Part shown: piece by piece, positions 54,861-64,000 of the stretch
How positions within the stretch are numbered: position 1 is the stretch's first letter
Layout of the letters: each line of letters starts with the position of its first letter
Source of the DNA: Zygnema circumcarinatum
Lineage: Eukaryota > Streptophyta > Zygnematophyceae > Zygnematales > Zygnemataceae
Assembly: GCA_037447605.1 (NCBI GenBank)
Contig: CM074817.1
Span: 502,439-566,438, forward strand
Direction of reading: 5' to 3'
DNA length: 64,000 bases
Position numbers and translations under genes: made by a program
The notes under the pieces: model-generated
What the model was told of the DNA's origin: nothing
Database searches by the model: none
Seen by the model: the letters and a program-made list of their open reading frames with translations, nothing else

Positions 54861-55785
54861 TGCGATAGAAAAAGGAAAGTTCTATTTACAGTCACTTTGT
54901 TTCTGAAAACAGTCACTTTTCGACGGGCAGCTTGTACAAAGGATTTTTTAGCGAAAAATGTTGTTTCATACTTTTGTAGAATAGATACAGACCTTTTTTC
55001 ATCGGGTGTACGGATGGTGATTTGAATGTACGAAGCGCGCGCGTCTACAAAGTATTAAGGGCGCAACACGTGGAGTGACATGATTGGTCGCGGCAACCTA
55101 TTTTTTTCAGCATTGCAGGCTTTGCAGCATTTCTATACTCCCCACCTCGATCACAGTTGAACACCACCCGTTTCTTCGTACTACTCTTGATGGCGAGGAC
55201 AACTCCTTCCTGTATATACCTCTTCCTGAAGTCTTCGATGAACTCCTCTCGCGTAACGAACTCCAATCTCCTGGTGCCTTGTATATACCTCTTCCTTCCT
55301 GAAGTTTCCTCTCTCTCCTTCCTGACGTCTTCGATGAACTCCTCCCGCGTAACGAACTCCAATCTCCTGCTGCCTTGCGCGAACTGAACAAAGGAGGTGC
55401 GGCAAACGCACTCAAAAACTCTAAAATGGGTTTTTAAAGTCTGTCAGTTTTTTTTCCCGCCATTTCCGACTGCCGTCTGCGGCCTCCACTTTTTTCGCGT
55501 CTCGTTTCGTCACGTCACGGTCCCACACATACTTGACGCGTCATATGTTGCCGCGACCAATCATGTCGCTCCACGTATTGCGCCCTTATACTTTGTAGAC
55601 GCGCGCGCTTTGTACATTCAAATCACCATCCGTACACAGGACGAAAAAAGGTCTGTATTTATTCTACAAAAGTCTGAAACAGCATTTGTCGCTAAGAAAT
55701 CCTTTGTAAAAGCTGCCCGGCGAAAAAGTGACTGTTTTCAGAAAATAGGTGACGGTAAATAGTACTTTCCTAGAAAAAATGCTAT
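54861..55785. mobile_element. Non-autonomous or decayed Mutator-like (MULE) element with long terminal inverted repeats
   Basis: The sequence at about 54,865-55,101 is the reverse complement of about 55,547-55,783, with scattered mismatches (roughly 85-90% identity by eye). Shared blocks include GTACGGATGGTGATTTGAAT against its complement, and CATGATTGGTCGCGGCAAC against its complement. Between them is a core of about 445 bp with a transposase-like fragment. Long inverted repeats of this size with a CDRGG-containing protein remnant point to the Mutator superfamily (established pattern); the superfamily call is inference. A 9-bp target duplication is not obvious. CCCTAA arrays lie on both sides. 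The element is far too short to encode a full transposase. Confidence 0.78.
55045..55362 (-). pseudogene. MULE transposase N-terminal fragment
   Basis: A minus-strand frame inside the inverted-repeat element reads FVTREEFIEDFRKRYIQEGV, then VVLAIKSSTKKRVVFNCDRG and GEYRN. The motif with basic residues before CDRGGEYRN resembles the WRKY/GCM1-fold N-terminal domain of MULE and FAR1-like transposases. A stretch of about 43 bp (copies at about 55,230-55,272 and 55,329-55,371) is duplicated, so FVTREEFIED occurs twice. The frame runs on into the left inverted repeat. No catalytic DDE domain is present. Confidence 0.6.
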
Positions 55786-55811
55786 GAGCGGATATCTACC
55801 GTATTTAACTA

Positions 55812-56030
55812 CGCCAACCCTCACCCGAACTCGTAGCCCTAACTCGAACCCTAACCCTAACCCGAACCCTAACCCTAACCCTAACCCTAACCCGAACCCT
55901 AACCCTAACCCGAACCCTAACCCCAACCCGAACCCTAACCCTAACCCGAACCCTAACCCTAACCCGAACCCTAGATCTTAACCCTGCGCATGACCCTTAA
56001 CCCTAACCCTAACCCAAGCCTTACCTCTTA
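55812..56030 (+). repeat. CCGAACCCTAACCCTAA interstitial array
   Basis: About 220 bp of CCCTAA units alternating with CCCGAA and CCCCAA variants, in the same orientation as the array at 54.4 kb but with a different variant pattern. It fades into degenerate units up to about 56,050. Confidence 0.92.
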
Positions 56031-56198
56031 ACCCTTAGCCTTGCCCTCAGCTCTAGCTGTCGTGCCGTAGCCCCCCCAGTCCCCGCAGGAAAACGTGAAC
56101 CCGCCGCTGCTCTCTCTCTCTCTCTGTCGCGTTTCAGATTTGAGCATTCCCTTTGTGGGACAAGCCTCGACTCGTTGCCCTTCTGCGAGGCTTAAGGG

Positions 56199-56202
56199 AC
56201 GG

Positions 56203-56235
<33 letters not shown>

Positions 56236-56236
56236 A
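56199..56236. repeat. (GGCA)n microsatellite
   Basis: About eight tandem GGCA units just upstream of the NFU1 start; probably promoter or 5' UTR. Confidence 0.85.
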
Positions 56237-56291
56237 GGCAGGCGTAGGGAAGGAGCTTTCACTCATGACGTCACGACTGCGGCTGCCGCGC

Positions 56292-58828
56292 ATGGCCAGA
56301 GGCGTGCTGCGCTCGTGGCAGCTGTGTTGCAGGGAACCTCCTGCAAAGGCGGCTGTCGCGGCTATGCATTCGATGCCGCCCCTCTCCAGTCGCATGGGCC
56401 CCTCAAAATTTGAATTTCATTCTCCTCTGCCTCTCTCCTATTCAGCACCCGGTCGCCGAGGTCTCCACTTTCTCAGAGTGCCCGAAGTCAAAGTAGTTGT
56501 GGAGCACAGGCTCAACATCTGGAGTTTTCAGCTGACGTCTTCCTGCAATGATCCGAACAAGCAGATGACAGTTCAAGGATCTGTGAGCTATATAGCAACT
56601 TGAGGATGCTTACTCGTCGTCCCTTGCAGGTGCGTTGCAGAGCAGCGTCGGCAGATGTTCGTTCAAACGCAGAGCACGCCCAACCCTTCGAGCTTGATGT
56701 TTCTCCCCGGCCGCCCCGTGATGACGAAGGGCAGTGCTGACTTCGCTAATGCGCGCTCAGCTGCAGCTTCGCCCTTGGCACGAACGCTTTTTCGCATTGA
56801 TGGTGAGGTTCACAGCCAACCGTTCCTTCTCCCCAGTTACAAGGAAGTGCTCAAGCACCACAATTAGCCAGGAGTCGGAGAATGGTGTGTTGGCATGTAG
56901 CCGATGATGTTTTGGTCCCTTGCATATTTGCATTTGCTCATGGGGACATTACAGTCAGAGGCTGTCGACCTTTCTCATGAACTTTGAACTCCTTTTGGAC
57001 CATACTCTTCGTCAGCCGCACGGGAGCGTCTTTTGTTTTGACTTGGCTTGGCGCGATTAGCATAATCCCAATCGGCTCCGTAGGCCTAACTAGTTCTTAG
57101 CCTTTTTCAGGGTCAGTCTGGGGTTCATGCAAAACGAATAAAAGAGAGGGAAATTCTAGCAAAGAAATCATAAGAAACACCGAAAATCGACTGTCATCAT
57201 CACCATACGCTGGAGCCATAATCGTAGGAGGAAATGGTCGTTCGACGATTTGCCTTAGTTTGCTATCAGCGTTTTTACTGTAAGCTGTGGTCCTGGTAGG
57301 TGAAAGGATATAGGAAAGCGTTAGTCGAAGCCAGCAGCAATTTTTACGTACGAAGCAAGTTGAGGGAGCCAGAGTATCGCGTCTAAATATGTTGCACGGC
57401 AATCGGGTGCAGGCGTGGTGCGCGTATTTTTTGGCTCTGATTTTGTGACTGTAACCAAGTCGGAAGGGGCCGACTGGGGTGTTCTCAAACCCGACATATT
57501 TGCTGCCATCATGGATTTCTACTCGTCGGGGCAACAGCTTATGATTGAAGTAGCTCCCTCTTCATTGGATACAGCTATTCAAGAGGTGTGAACCCAGCGT
57601 TTGCTTATGCCAGACAAGCGCCCGTCTAATCTTAGTCGACTCTAACTGATGACAGTCCTTGGGCAATGCTAATTATGCAGAAGCGAAGGTAGCGTACATA
57701 TTTTGATACGCATTGTTGCAATGATAGATTTCACTGCAGAAGTCCGCATGCAATCCTAACACTGATCGGATTCTTGTGTAATCAGGATGACGACGAAATA
57801 GTGGCCATGATAAAGGAACTGATAGAAACACGTATTCGTCCAGCAGTTCAAGATGACGGTGGCGACATTGAATTTGACAGCTTTGACCCGTGAGCATTTC
57901 CATTCTAAATGTTTATACATGGTCTCTCTTGTCAATCGGCGCCCCGCCCCTCCCCTTCCCCCGCACCCCTTTTTTATTCTTTTTCCGGCTTGCACCTTTC
58001 TTAAAACCAACTGATTGTTACAGCTTGTAAGAACTTAATCTGCCGAAACTTCACTGTGCAAGGTGAAAGTGCAAGATAAGTACACAAACTATAAGTAAAA
58101 CCTTTGAATTATTCAACCACCATTTCTAGATGCCCAGAGAACCTTGGTCTGCCGTAGGTCGGAGCGTTGAGAGCTGCAAGTTTGGTCCTATCTCAAGGGT
58201 TAGGTCCCATCATGCTATGTGACGATGGTGGTGTTTTGGTGTTATTGCTTATTTACACCAAAGTCACACTTTGTTGGGCACTTGCTGCCTCCTTTTCAAC
58301 GGGGGATCAGGGAAATAGGAATTGTCACGCTAAGGATGCAAGGAGCATGTAAGGGATGCCCAAGTTCTGCCATCACATTGAAGAGCGGCATTGAGAACAT
58401 GCTCATGCATTACGTTCCGGAGGTGAGCGCACCACCCGGTTTCCTCCGTCGAAGAGTATTTCAATACATTTCAGTTTAGTCTGCTCATTCCTTTTCATCT
58501 GGAATCCTTTTGAAGGGTCGGAAAAGGATTGCTGAGTTCTGTTCAACAGTGTTAGTGTCTGCTGCTCTTGGCTTATGCTGACGGAGAAGTATGCAAACAG
58601 AGGCAGATTAAGCCGAATAAGTTTTAGGGAGTTACGGGGCCTGTGGAATTGAACATAGTGGTCTTGGAATAATGGTCCGACGATGACGCCTTACAGTATG
58701 GGAATGGTTTCGAGCAGGTGAAGGGCGTTAGAGAAGCTCCAGATGAAGGTGAAGATGAAGATGAAGAAGGCCACACCGATGCGGAGTTTGACAATGGCGA
58801 AATCAACACCAATTTGGGGAAAATTTGA
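56292..58828 (+). CDS. NFU1: NFU1-type iron-sulfur cluster carrier
   Basis: Delivers [4Fe-4S] clusters to mitochondrial (or plastid) apoproteins. A basic, Ser/Ala-rich N-terminus from ATG 56292 ([15 protein letters not shown]) looks like a transit peptide; the first junction is unresolved. The Nfu N-terminal domain begins [19 protein letters not shown], ends its exon at LFRIDG (about 56,802), and joins [15 protein letters not shown] (to about 57,588). The next exon carries [17 protein letters not shown]; the next, in phase, [20 protein letters not shown] with the cluster-ligating CXXC (CKGC). The last exon adds an acidic tail ([18 protein letters not shown]) to the stop at 58826-58828. N-terminal Nfu domain plus a single CXXC domain is the mitochondrial NFU1 layout; plastid NFUs differ. 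It diverges from SUZ12 across the telomere-repeat/MULE block. Confidence 0.93.
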
Positions 58829-59703
58829 ACCACTCTCGTTTGGAAAAAGCATCCCAAATTGCTGACAAGTGCAATATTCTCTCCTAGACCTTCCTCTTAG
58901 TCAGCAATGTATGTCCAATAACTTTTTCAAATTTTGACAAACCACACGTTTTCTTATTGACCTGTTCTTTTCGATTTTCGAGTTGCGTGCATTCCCAAGT
59001 GTGGCCAATGTCAAAATGTACATAGCATGAAGTGTTTAGTCATTGCGTGTGAGCGGGTCCCCTTGATGTAGTGGACATAATACGTTCATAGCTACTTGGT
59101 CGATCCCTAATCCAAGCATGAGATATTGTTGGCCAGAGGTATACCTGCGAGCAGCTGAGGTTAAACATTTTATTTTGTTCAAACTCCTTGGGCCTTAAGT
59201 GGATGAAATTCAGTGTTTTCTATTGGTTAAAGTTTTGGGGTTATGGGGGCTTTCTGGACTTTCTTTTATGGTTTTGTATGTTTCTAATAGGTTACTAATG
59301 TTTTCGAAAGGCATGTTTCAGTGTTTATAGGGTTGTGAGGAGTTTCTGTGGGTGTGCAAGAGTGGCAAGGTTTAAAGAGCTCCAGAAATTCAAGATATTG
59401 AAGATCTATTGGATTTTGTGGTTTTAAAATTTCTTGATTTCTTTAGGTGTTCTGTGTTTTACAGAGATCTTCGTCCCCATTTAGTGTATGTAGGACATTG
59501 AGCATCTTAGGAGTTTTAGGGCTGTCGGCTATTTATCGAGCTGGTTTTGAAGGGTGTTTGCTGCTGCTATTGGACGAGTTGTTGGAATTGTGGCTCTTTC
59601 GGTGGGTCTATTTTCAAACTTGTACTTTATCATTCAAATAAAAAAATTATGTTTTTTTAGCCTTTCTTCTTCTCGCATGTTGTGTCCGGTCTTCTCATCG
59701 TAA
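58829..59703. other. AT-rich stretch without a supported gene
   Basis: Probably the NFU1 3' UTR and intergenic DNA. A plus-strand frame at 59,447-59,641 lacks recognisable features. Confidence 0.45.
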
Positions 59704-59783
59704 TGGTGAATGTGTACTGTTTGTGCAACGTCTTCTTGGGATGGCTGCTTCAAAGTGGCCTTGCCCTTGTGAGTTAAGTGGGC

Positions 59784-60056
59784 ATGGGCGTGTTCATTGC
59801 CTCAGGTGTCCTGCTTTACGTAGGAGGAATTATTTATTTGGCAATCAGGAAGGACGCGGAAGTCACTTTTTCACCACCTTATGATCAACCAGGAGACAAC
59901 AGTCCAACAGATTTTGACATTGAAGTTTCAGAAGGGTTTGAAGAGTATGTTCCTAACCACAATCATCCAGCTCAGCAAGAGCTCAAAGTCATTTTTGCAA
60001 GGGAACGTTATATGTCCAAGATATCAAGACATTGCAAGTCTGATGATGCAAAATAG
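59784..60056 (+). CDS. Hypothetical small single-helix membrane protein
   Basis: An open frame of 90 residues: one N-terminal hydrophobic helix (about residues 4-20, VFIASGVLLYVGGIIYL), then a polar acidic tail with FSPPYDQPGDNSPTDFDIEV and a basic end. The composition (Tyr/Asp/Pro-rich after the helix) looks protein-like rather than random, but I do not recognise a family. It may be a terminal exon of a longer gene: an upstream ATG at 59,704 starts a second short hydrophobic frame that stops just before this one. Confidence 0.35.
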   Translation: MGVFIASGVLLYVGGIIYLAIRKDAEVTFSPPYDQPGDNSPTDFDIEVSEGFEEYVPNHNHPAQQELKVIFARERYMSKISRHCKSDDAK

Positions 60057-60162
60057 TCATAGCAAAACACATCAAGAATGCCAACCAGCTTCGCCGTGAG
60101 TTGCAGGCATGTAATGTGGCATGTTTAAGAAATGTTTATTATGCAATACATACGAGATTTTT

Positions 60163-60300
60163 AAAACCCTAAAAAACCTAAAAACCCTCGTGGCTCATGC
60201 TCGAGGCTCGTGGCTCGTGGCACGTGGCTCGTGGCATGTGGCTCGTAGCTCGAGGCTCGTGGCTCGTGGCTTATGGGTTTTTAGGGTTTTTAGGGTTTTT
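60163..60300. repeat. Inverted telomere-like stem around a CTCGTGG satellite
   Basis: C-strand units (AAAACCCTAAAAAACCTAAA at about 60,164) are followed by some 80 bp of tandem CTCGTGG/GCTCGTG-type units (about 60,187-60,266) and then by G-strand units (GGGTTTTTAGGGTTTTTAGG at about 60,268). The flanks are complementary and could fold into a hairpin. Confidence 0.75.
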
Positions 60301-61916
60301 AGGGTTTTTAGGGTTTTTAGGGTTTTTTAGGGTTTTTTAGGGTTTTTTAGGGTTTTTTAGGGTTTTTTAGGGTTTTTTAGGGTTTTTAGGGTTTTTAGGG
60401 TTTTTTAGGGTTTTAGGGTTTTAGGGTTTTAGGGTTTTAGGGTTTTAGGGTTTTAGGGTTTTTAGGGTTTTAGGGTTTTTAGGGTTTTAGGGTTTTAGGG
60501 TTTTAGGGTTTTAGGGTTTTAGGGTTTTAGGGTTTTAGGGTTTTTAGGGTTTTTAGGGTTTTTAGGGTTTTAGGGTTTTTAGGGTTTTAGGGTTTTTAGG
60601 GTTTTAGGGTTTTTAGGGTTTTAGGGTTTTAGGGTTTTTAGGGTTTTAGGGTTTTAGGGTTTTTAGGGTTTTAGGGTTTTAGGGTTTTTACCCCAGGGTT
60701 TTAGGGTTTTAGGGTTTTAGGGTTTTTAGGGTTTTAGGGTTTTAGGGTTTTTAGGGTTTTAGGGTTTTTAGGGTTTTAGGGTTTTAGGGTTTTAGGGTTT
60801 TAGGGTTTTAGGGTTTTAGGGTTTTAGGGTTTTAGGGTTTTTAGGGTTTTAGGGTTTTTAGGGTTTTTAGGTTTTAGGGTTTTAGGGTTTTAGGGTTTTA
60901 GGGTTTTAGGGTTTTAGGGTTTTAGGGTTTTAGGGTTTTAGGGTTTTAGGGTTTTAGGGTTTTAGGGTTTTAGGGTTTTAGGGTTTTTAGGGTTTTTAGG
61001 GTTTTTAGGGTTTTAGGGTTTTAGGGTTTTAGGGTTTTAGGGTTTTTAGGGTTTTAGGGTTTTAGGGTTTTTAGGGTTTTAGGGTTTTTAGGGTTTTAGG
61101 GTTTTAGGGTTTTTAGGGTTTTTAGGGTTTTAGGGTTTTTAGGGTTTTAGGGTTTTAGGGTTTTAGGGTTTTAGGGTTTTAGGGTTTTTAGGTTTTTTTA
61201 GGGTTTTAGGGTTTTTAGGGTTTTAGGGTTTTAGGGTTTTTAGGGTTTTTAGGGTTTTAAGTTTTAGGGTTTTAGGGTTTTAGGGTTTTAGGGTTTTAGA
61301 GGTTTTAGGGTTTTAGGGTTTTTAGGGTTTTAGGGTTTTAGGGTTTTAGGGTTTTAGGGTTTTAGGGTTTTAGGGTTTTAGGGTTTTAGGGTTTTAGGGT
61401 TTTAAGCACACACCTTAGGGTTTTAGGGTTTTAGGGTTTTAGGGTTTTAGGGTTTTAGGGTTTTAGGGTTTTAGGGTTTTGCCCAGGGTTTTAGGGTTTT
61501 AGTTTTAGGGTTTTAGGGTTTTTAGGGTTTTTAGGGTTTTTAGGGTTTTTTAGGGTTTTAGGGTTTTAGGGTTTTAGGGTTTTAGGGTTTTAGGGTTTTA
61601 GGGTTTTAGGGTTTTAGGGTTTTAGGGTTTTAGGGTTTTTAGGGTTTTAGGGTTTTAGGGTTTTTAGGGTTTTAGGGTTTTAGGGTTTTAGGGTTTTAGG
61701 GTTTTAGAGGTTTTAGGGTTTTAGGGTTTTAGGGTTTTTAGGGTTTTAGGGTTTTAGGGTTTTAGGGTTTTAGGGTTTTTAGGGTTTTAGGGTTTTTAGG
61801 GTTTTTACTGGGTTTTTAGGGTTTTAGGGTTTTTAGGGTTTTAGGGTTTTAGGGTTTTTAGGGTTTTAGGGTTTTTAGGGTTTTAGGGTTTTAGGGTTTT
61901 TAGGGTTTTAGGGTTT
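60268..61916 (+). repeat. TTTTAGGG / TTTTTAGGG telomere-like array
   Basis: 1.65 kb of T(3-6)AGGG units, mainly TTTTAGGG and TTTTTAGGG, with rare interruptions (for example near 60,690, 61,404, 61,480 and 61,808). The G-rich strand is on plus, the orientation of a right chromosome end. TTTTAGGG is the known telomere repeat of Chlamydomonas and relatives. Unit length is irregular, especially at the left edge, where T6 units occur. The array ends at the scaffold gap. Confidence 0.96.
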
Positions 61917-62016
61917 NNNNNNNNNNNNNNNNNNNNNNNNNNNNNNNNNNNNNNNNNNNNNNNNNNNNNNNNNNNNNNNNNNNNNNNNNNNNNNNNNNNN
62001 NNNNNNNNNNNNNNNN
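61917..62016. other. Assembly gap of exactly 100 N
   Basis: 100 N's, the conventional placeholder for a scaffold join of unknown size. It abuts the TTTTAGGG array on the left. On the right the first 50 bases contain degenerate C-strand units (AAACCTAAAACCCTTG). Confidence 1.
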
Positions 62017-63850
62017 TGAAAAAAAAACCCTTGCTAAACCTAAAACCCTTGAAATCTTAAAAACCCTGTTTGCTTTTCACGCTCTGCGGTGCCCGAGGCA
62101 TGAGACAGCGCTTCGTACATTTCCGAACACATCCGTATAAATTTGTACCGTCCGTACAGTGCCAGGTGGCGCGCCTGCGGCGCGACTGCGGACTTGTTGT
62201 ACTTCCAGGAGTTCTCAAGCTGGCAGCCGCTCCCGGGGGCTTTTCCGGGGCTGCGGGACTCGGCTCGGTATACTGTAGCCGCCGCGGCTGCTGGCTTGTA
62301 CCAGTAGATTCGAAAGCTCAGTGGCAGGATGCAGCAATGTTTTCCTAGTTAGTGTGGTTAAAATAGTTAGTTAAATTTCTGAAAGTTTCTTGTGTACATA
62401 GAAACAGTAGATGGCAATGGATTACATTGATAAAGTCACAACAAACCGAGATGACTTTATCGATATTCCATACAATTTTTTGGGCAGGTCGTGACTTCAG
62501 TCACTTGTTATTCAACACAACATAAATTACATCAAAAATAAGTTCGACAATTTGCGATCTCATAAATGCCATAAATGACCCGACCTTAATGTCTTGTTCT
62601 TTTTTTTTTTTGAATTACCCACAAACCCTAAACCTCACCTTAATACCTAAAAAAAAGCTTAAGCCCCAAAAGCCCTTTCTAGAAGCATGACTAAACTCGC
62701 ATGTGATTTGTGCGATCTGACGGTCAACAGTACTCGAAATGAATCGAATCGGACGGTTCACAATGGCGGAAAACGTCTCCACAACGGCGGCGGCGACGTC
62801 TTTTCTGCGTTCAAAAGAGAGGCTGAACTTCAATAAAAAGGGTCTAGGAAAAAGCAAAAACAAATAAAAAAAATAAGCATTTAAGGAACCCGCCTTATCA
62901 CTTCGTAGTATTATAAAAAAATTTGAAGGTGAACATGTTTTATCGGTTTACGTTATTTTTTATTTTTTTTTTTTTTTAACAAGGGAGCTCTTTCGCACTC
63001 ACGGAGAATCGGAATCGGGTTGGGGGTGACGGGACACGACGCGTCCTTGGCGACAAATGAGGCGGAAAATCTGCTTGTCAGACACGGGCCTGCCACAGAG
63101 AGAGGGGGGGGAAAGGTGAGAGAGGGGGGTGAGAGAGAGACAGCGAGAGGGAGAGAGACAGAGAAAAGGGGGGAGAGAGAGAGGGGGAGAGAGAGTGGGA
63201 GGGTGAGGGGGAGAGAGAGACGAGGAGAGAGAGAGGGAGAGAGAAGGGGGAAGAAAGGGAGAGAGAGGGGGGGAGGGAGAGGGGGGGAGAGAGAGGGGGA
63301 GAGAGAGAGGGTGAGAGAGGGGGGAGAGAGAGGCGGGGAGAGAGAGAGGGGGAGAGAGAGACAGGACAGACAAAGGCAGAGAGTAGGGGGGAAAGAGAGG
63401 GGAGAGAGAGAAGGGGGAGAGAGAGAGGGAGAGAGAGAGAGAAGTGGAGAGAGCGAGGGGGGAGAGAGAGGAAGGGAGAGAGAGGCGGGGGGAGAGAGAG
63501 GGGGAGACAGAGGGAGAGAGACAGAGAAGGGGGGAGACAGAGGGGGGGAGACAGAGAGGGAGAGAGAGAAAGAGCGAGAAAGGGGGAGAGGGAGGGAGAG
63601 AGCGAGGTGAGGAGAGAAGAGAGGGAGGGAGGGAGGGAGAGGGGGGCGAGAGAGAGTGGGGGGAGAAAGAGGAGGTGCAGAGAGAGAGAGGAAAAGAGAG
63701 AGGGATAGAGAGTGAGAGGTGGGTCAAGGAAAGTCCTCCCACATTGGGCACACCCACATCCCATTCATGAACCGACTGTACGCCCGTGCCATTCAGCATC
63801 ACCATAATCATTACGTGCAGTCTGCATCCCTTCAAAACGCAGAGGCTTAC
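62017..63850. other. Region right of the gap without a supported gene
   Basis: Degenerate telomere-like bases at the left edge, then a GC-rich patch (62.07-62.33 kb), AT-rich DNA with homopolymer runs (62,601-62,612 and about 62,955-62,978), then the purine tract. Short open frames at 62,070-62,348 (plus) and 62,615-62,863 (minus) show no recognisable domain. Confidence 0.4.
63090..63722. repeat. Polypurine (GA/GGGA) tract
   Basis: About 630 bp almost entirely G and A on the plus strand, made of GAGA, GGGGGAGA and similar units. Open frames in several phases on both strands (Glu/Arg/Gly on plus, Ser/Leu/Pro on minus) are by-products of composition. Confidence 0.95.
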
Positions 63851-64000
63851 TCTTCTTCGGAACGCAAATGGACCCCTTATTGTCGATGATGATCTTGATC
63901 GCCGCGTCTGTGCATTGAACGCCGTTGAGCGACTTGTAGGTCTGCTTCGCCGTGAAGCACTTGGCGAGGGAGCAGCACGACGCGCCGGAGGGGACCTTGA
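63851..64000 (-). CDS. Exon of an unidentified cysteine-rich protein (partial)
   Basis: A minus-strand frame enters from the right edge and reads VPSGASCCSLAKCFTAKQTY, then KSLNGVQCTDAAIKIIID and NKGSICVPKKS, followed by a donor (AAGA|GTAAGC) at 63,851. Codon choice (third-position G/C) and six cysteines in about 45 residues suggest a coding exon of a disulfide-rich extracellular protein. I do not recognise the family, and the rest of the gene lies outside the window or beyond the purine tract. Confidence 0.4.

Noticed and set aside
55738-56030. Gly/Leu/Phe repeat frame (minus) and Asn/Pro repeat frame (plus)
   Set aside because: Translations of the CCCTAA/CCGAAC array, not a protein.
54391-61916. 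CRISPR-like array
   Set aside because: Units are 6-9 bp tandem repeats with no spacers; the genome is eukaryotic.
63020-63835. Long frames on both strands in the purine tract (Glu/Arg/Gly and Ser/Leu/Pro proteins)
   Set aside because: Direct consequence of (GA)n composition; open in several phases at once.

Overview
This is a nuclear window from an intron-rich eukaryote, most likely a green alga or another early-diverging member of the green lineage. The evidence is the gene content read directly from the sequence: a WRKY transcription factor with an intact WRKYGQK heptad, an EMF2/SUZ12-type Polycomb protein with a VEFS box, a plant-type F-box/LysM protein, a plant-type C4C4 RING protein, and a Chlamydomonas-like telomeric motif (TTTTAGGG and T-number variants). 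Introns are GT-AG. Exons are often very GC-rich and introns nearer 45-50% GC. I cannot name the species.

Layout, left to right: the 5' exon of a membrane protein with a possible cyclase-type N-terminus (1-380, minus); a PIEZO mechanosensitive channel (1156-15112, minus); a GDA1/CD39 apyrase (15516-19354, plus); the splicing factor CDC5L (20220-24560, minus); a WRKY factor (25685-28568, plus); SURF2 (29905-31929, minus); an ABCD-family half-transporter (32475-38005, plus); an F-box/LysM protein (39203-41284, minus); a RING protein (42276-45571, plus); SUZ12/EMF2 (46857 to about 54277, minus); and the iron-sulfur carrier NFU1 (about 56292-58828, plus). From PIEZO to NFU1 the genes alternate strictly in strand. 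They therefore form five head-to-head pairs sharing GC-rich, probably bidirectional, promoter spaces and four tail-to-tail junctions.

For most genes (CDC5L, WRKY, SURF2, ABCD, F-box/LysM and the 3' half of SUZ12) I could join the exons by hand with GT-AG sites that keep the reading frame. PIEZO, apyrase, RING and NFU1 are certain by domain content but have some unresolved junctions.

The right end is accessory or subtelomere-like. CCCTAA arrays lie at 54.4-54.7 kb and 55.8-56.0 kb. Between them is an element of about 0.9 kb with inverted repeats of about 240 bp and a transposase-like fragment (probable Mutator-like element). NFU1 follows, then 1.65 kb of TTTTAGGG/TTTTTAGGG repeats running into a 100-N scaffold gap. 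Beyond the gap are AT-rich DNA, a polypurine tract of about 630 bp, and an exon of an unidentified cysteine-rich protein running off the window. The genes encode unrelated housekeeping and regulatory functions; I see no operon-like system.
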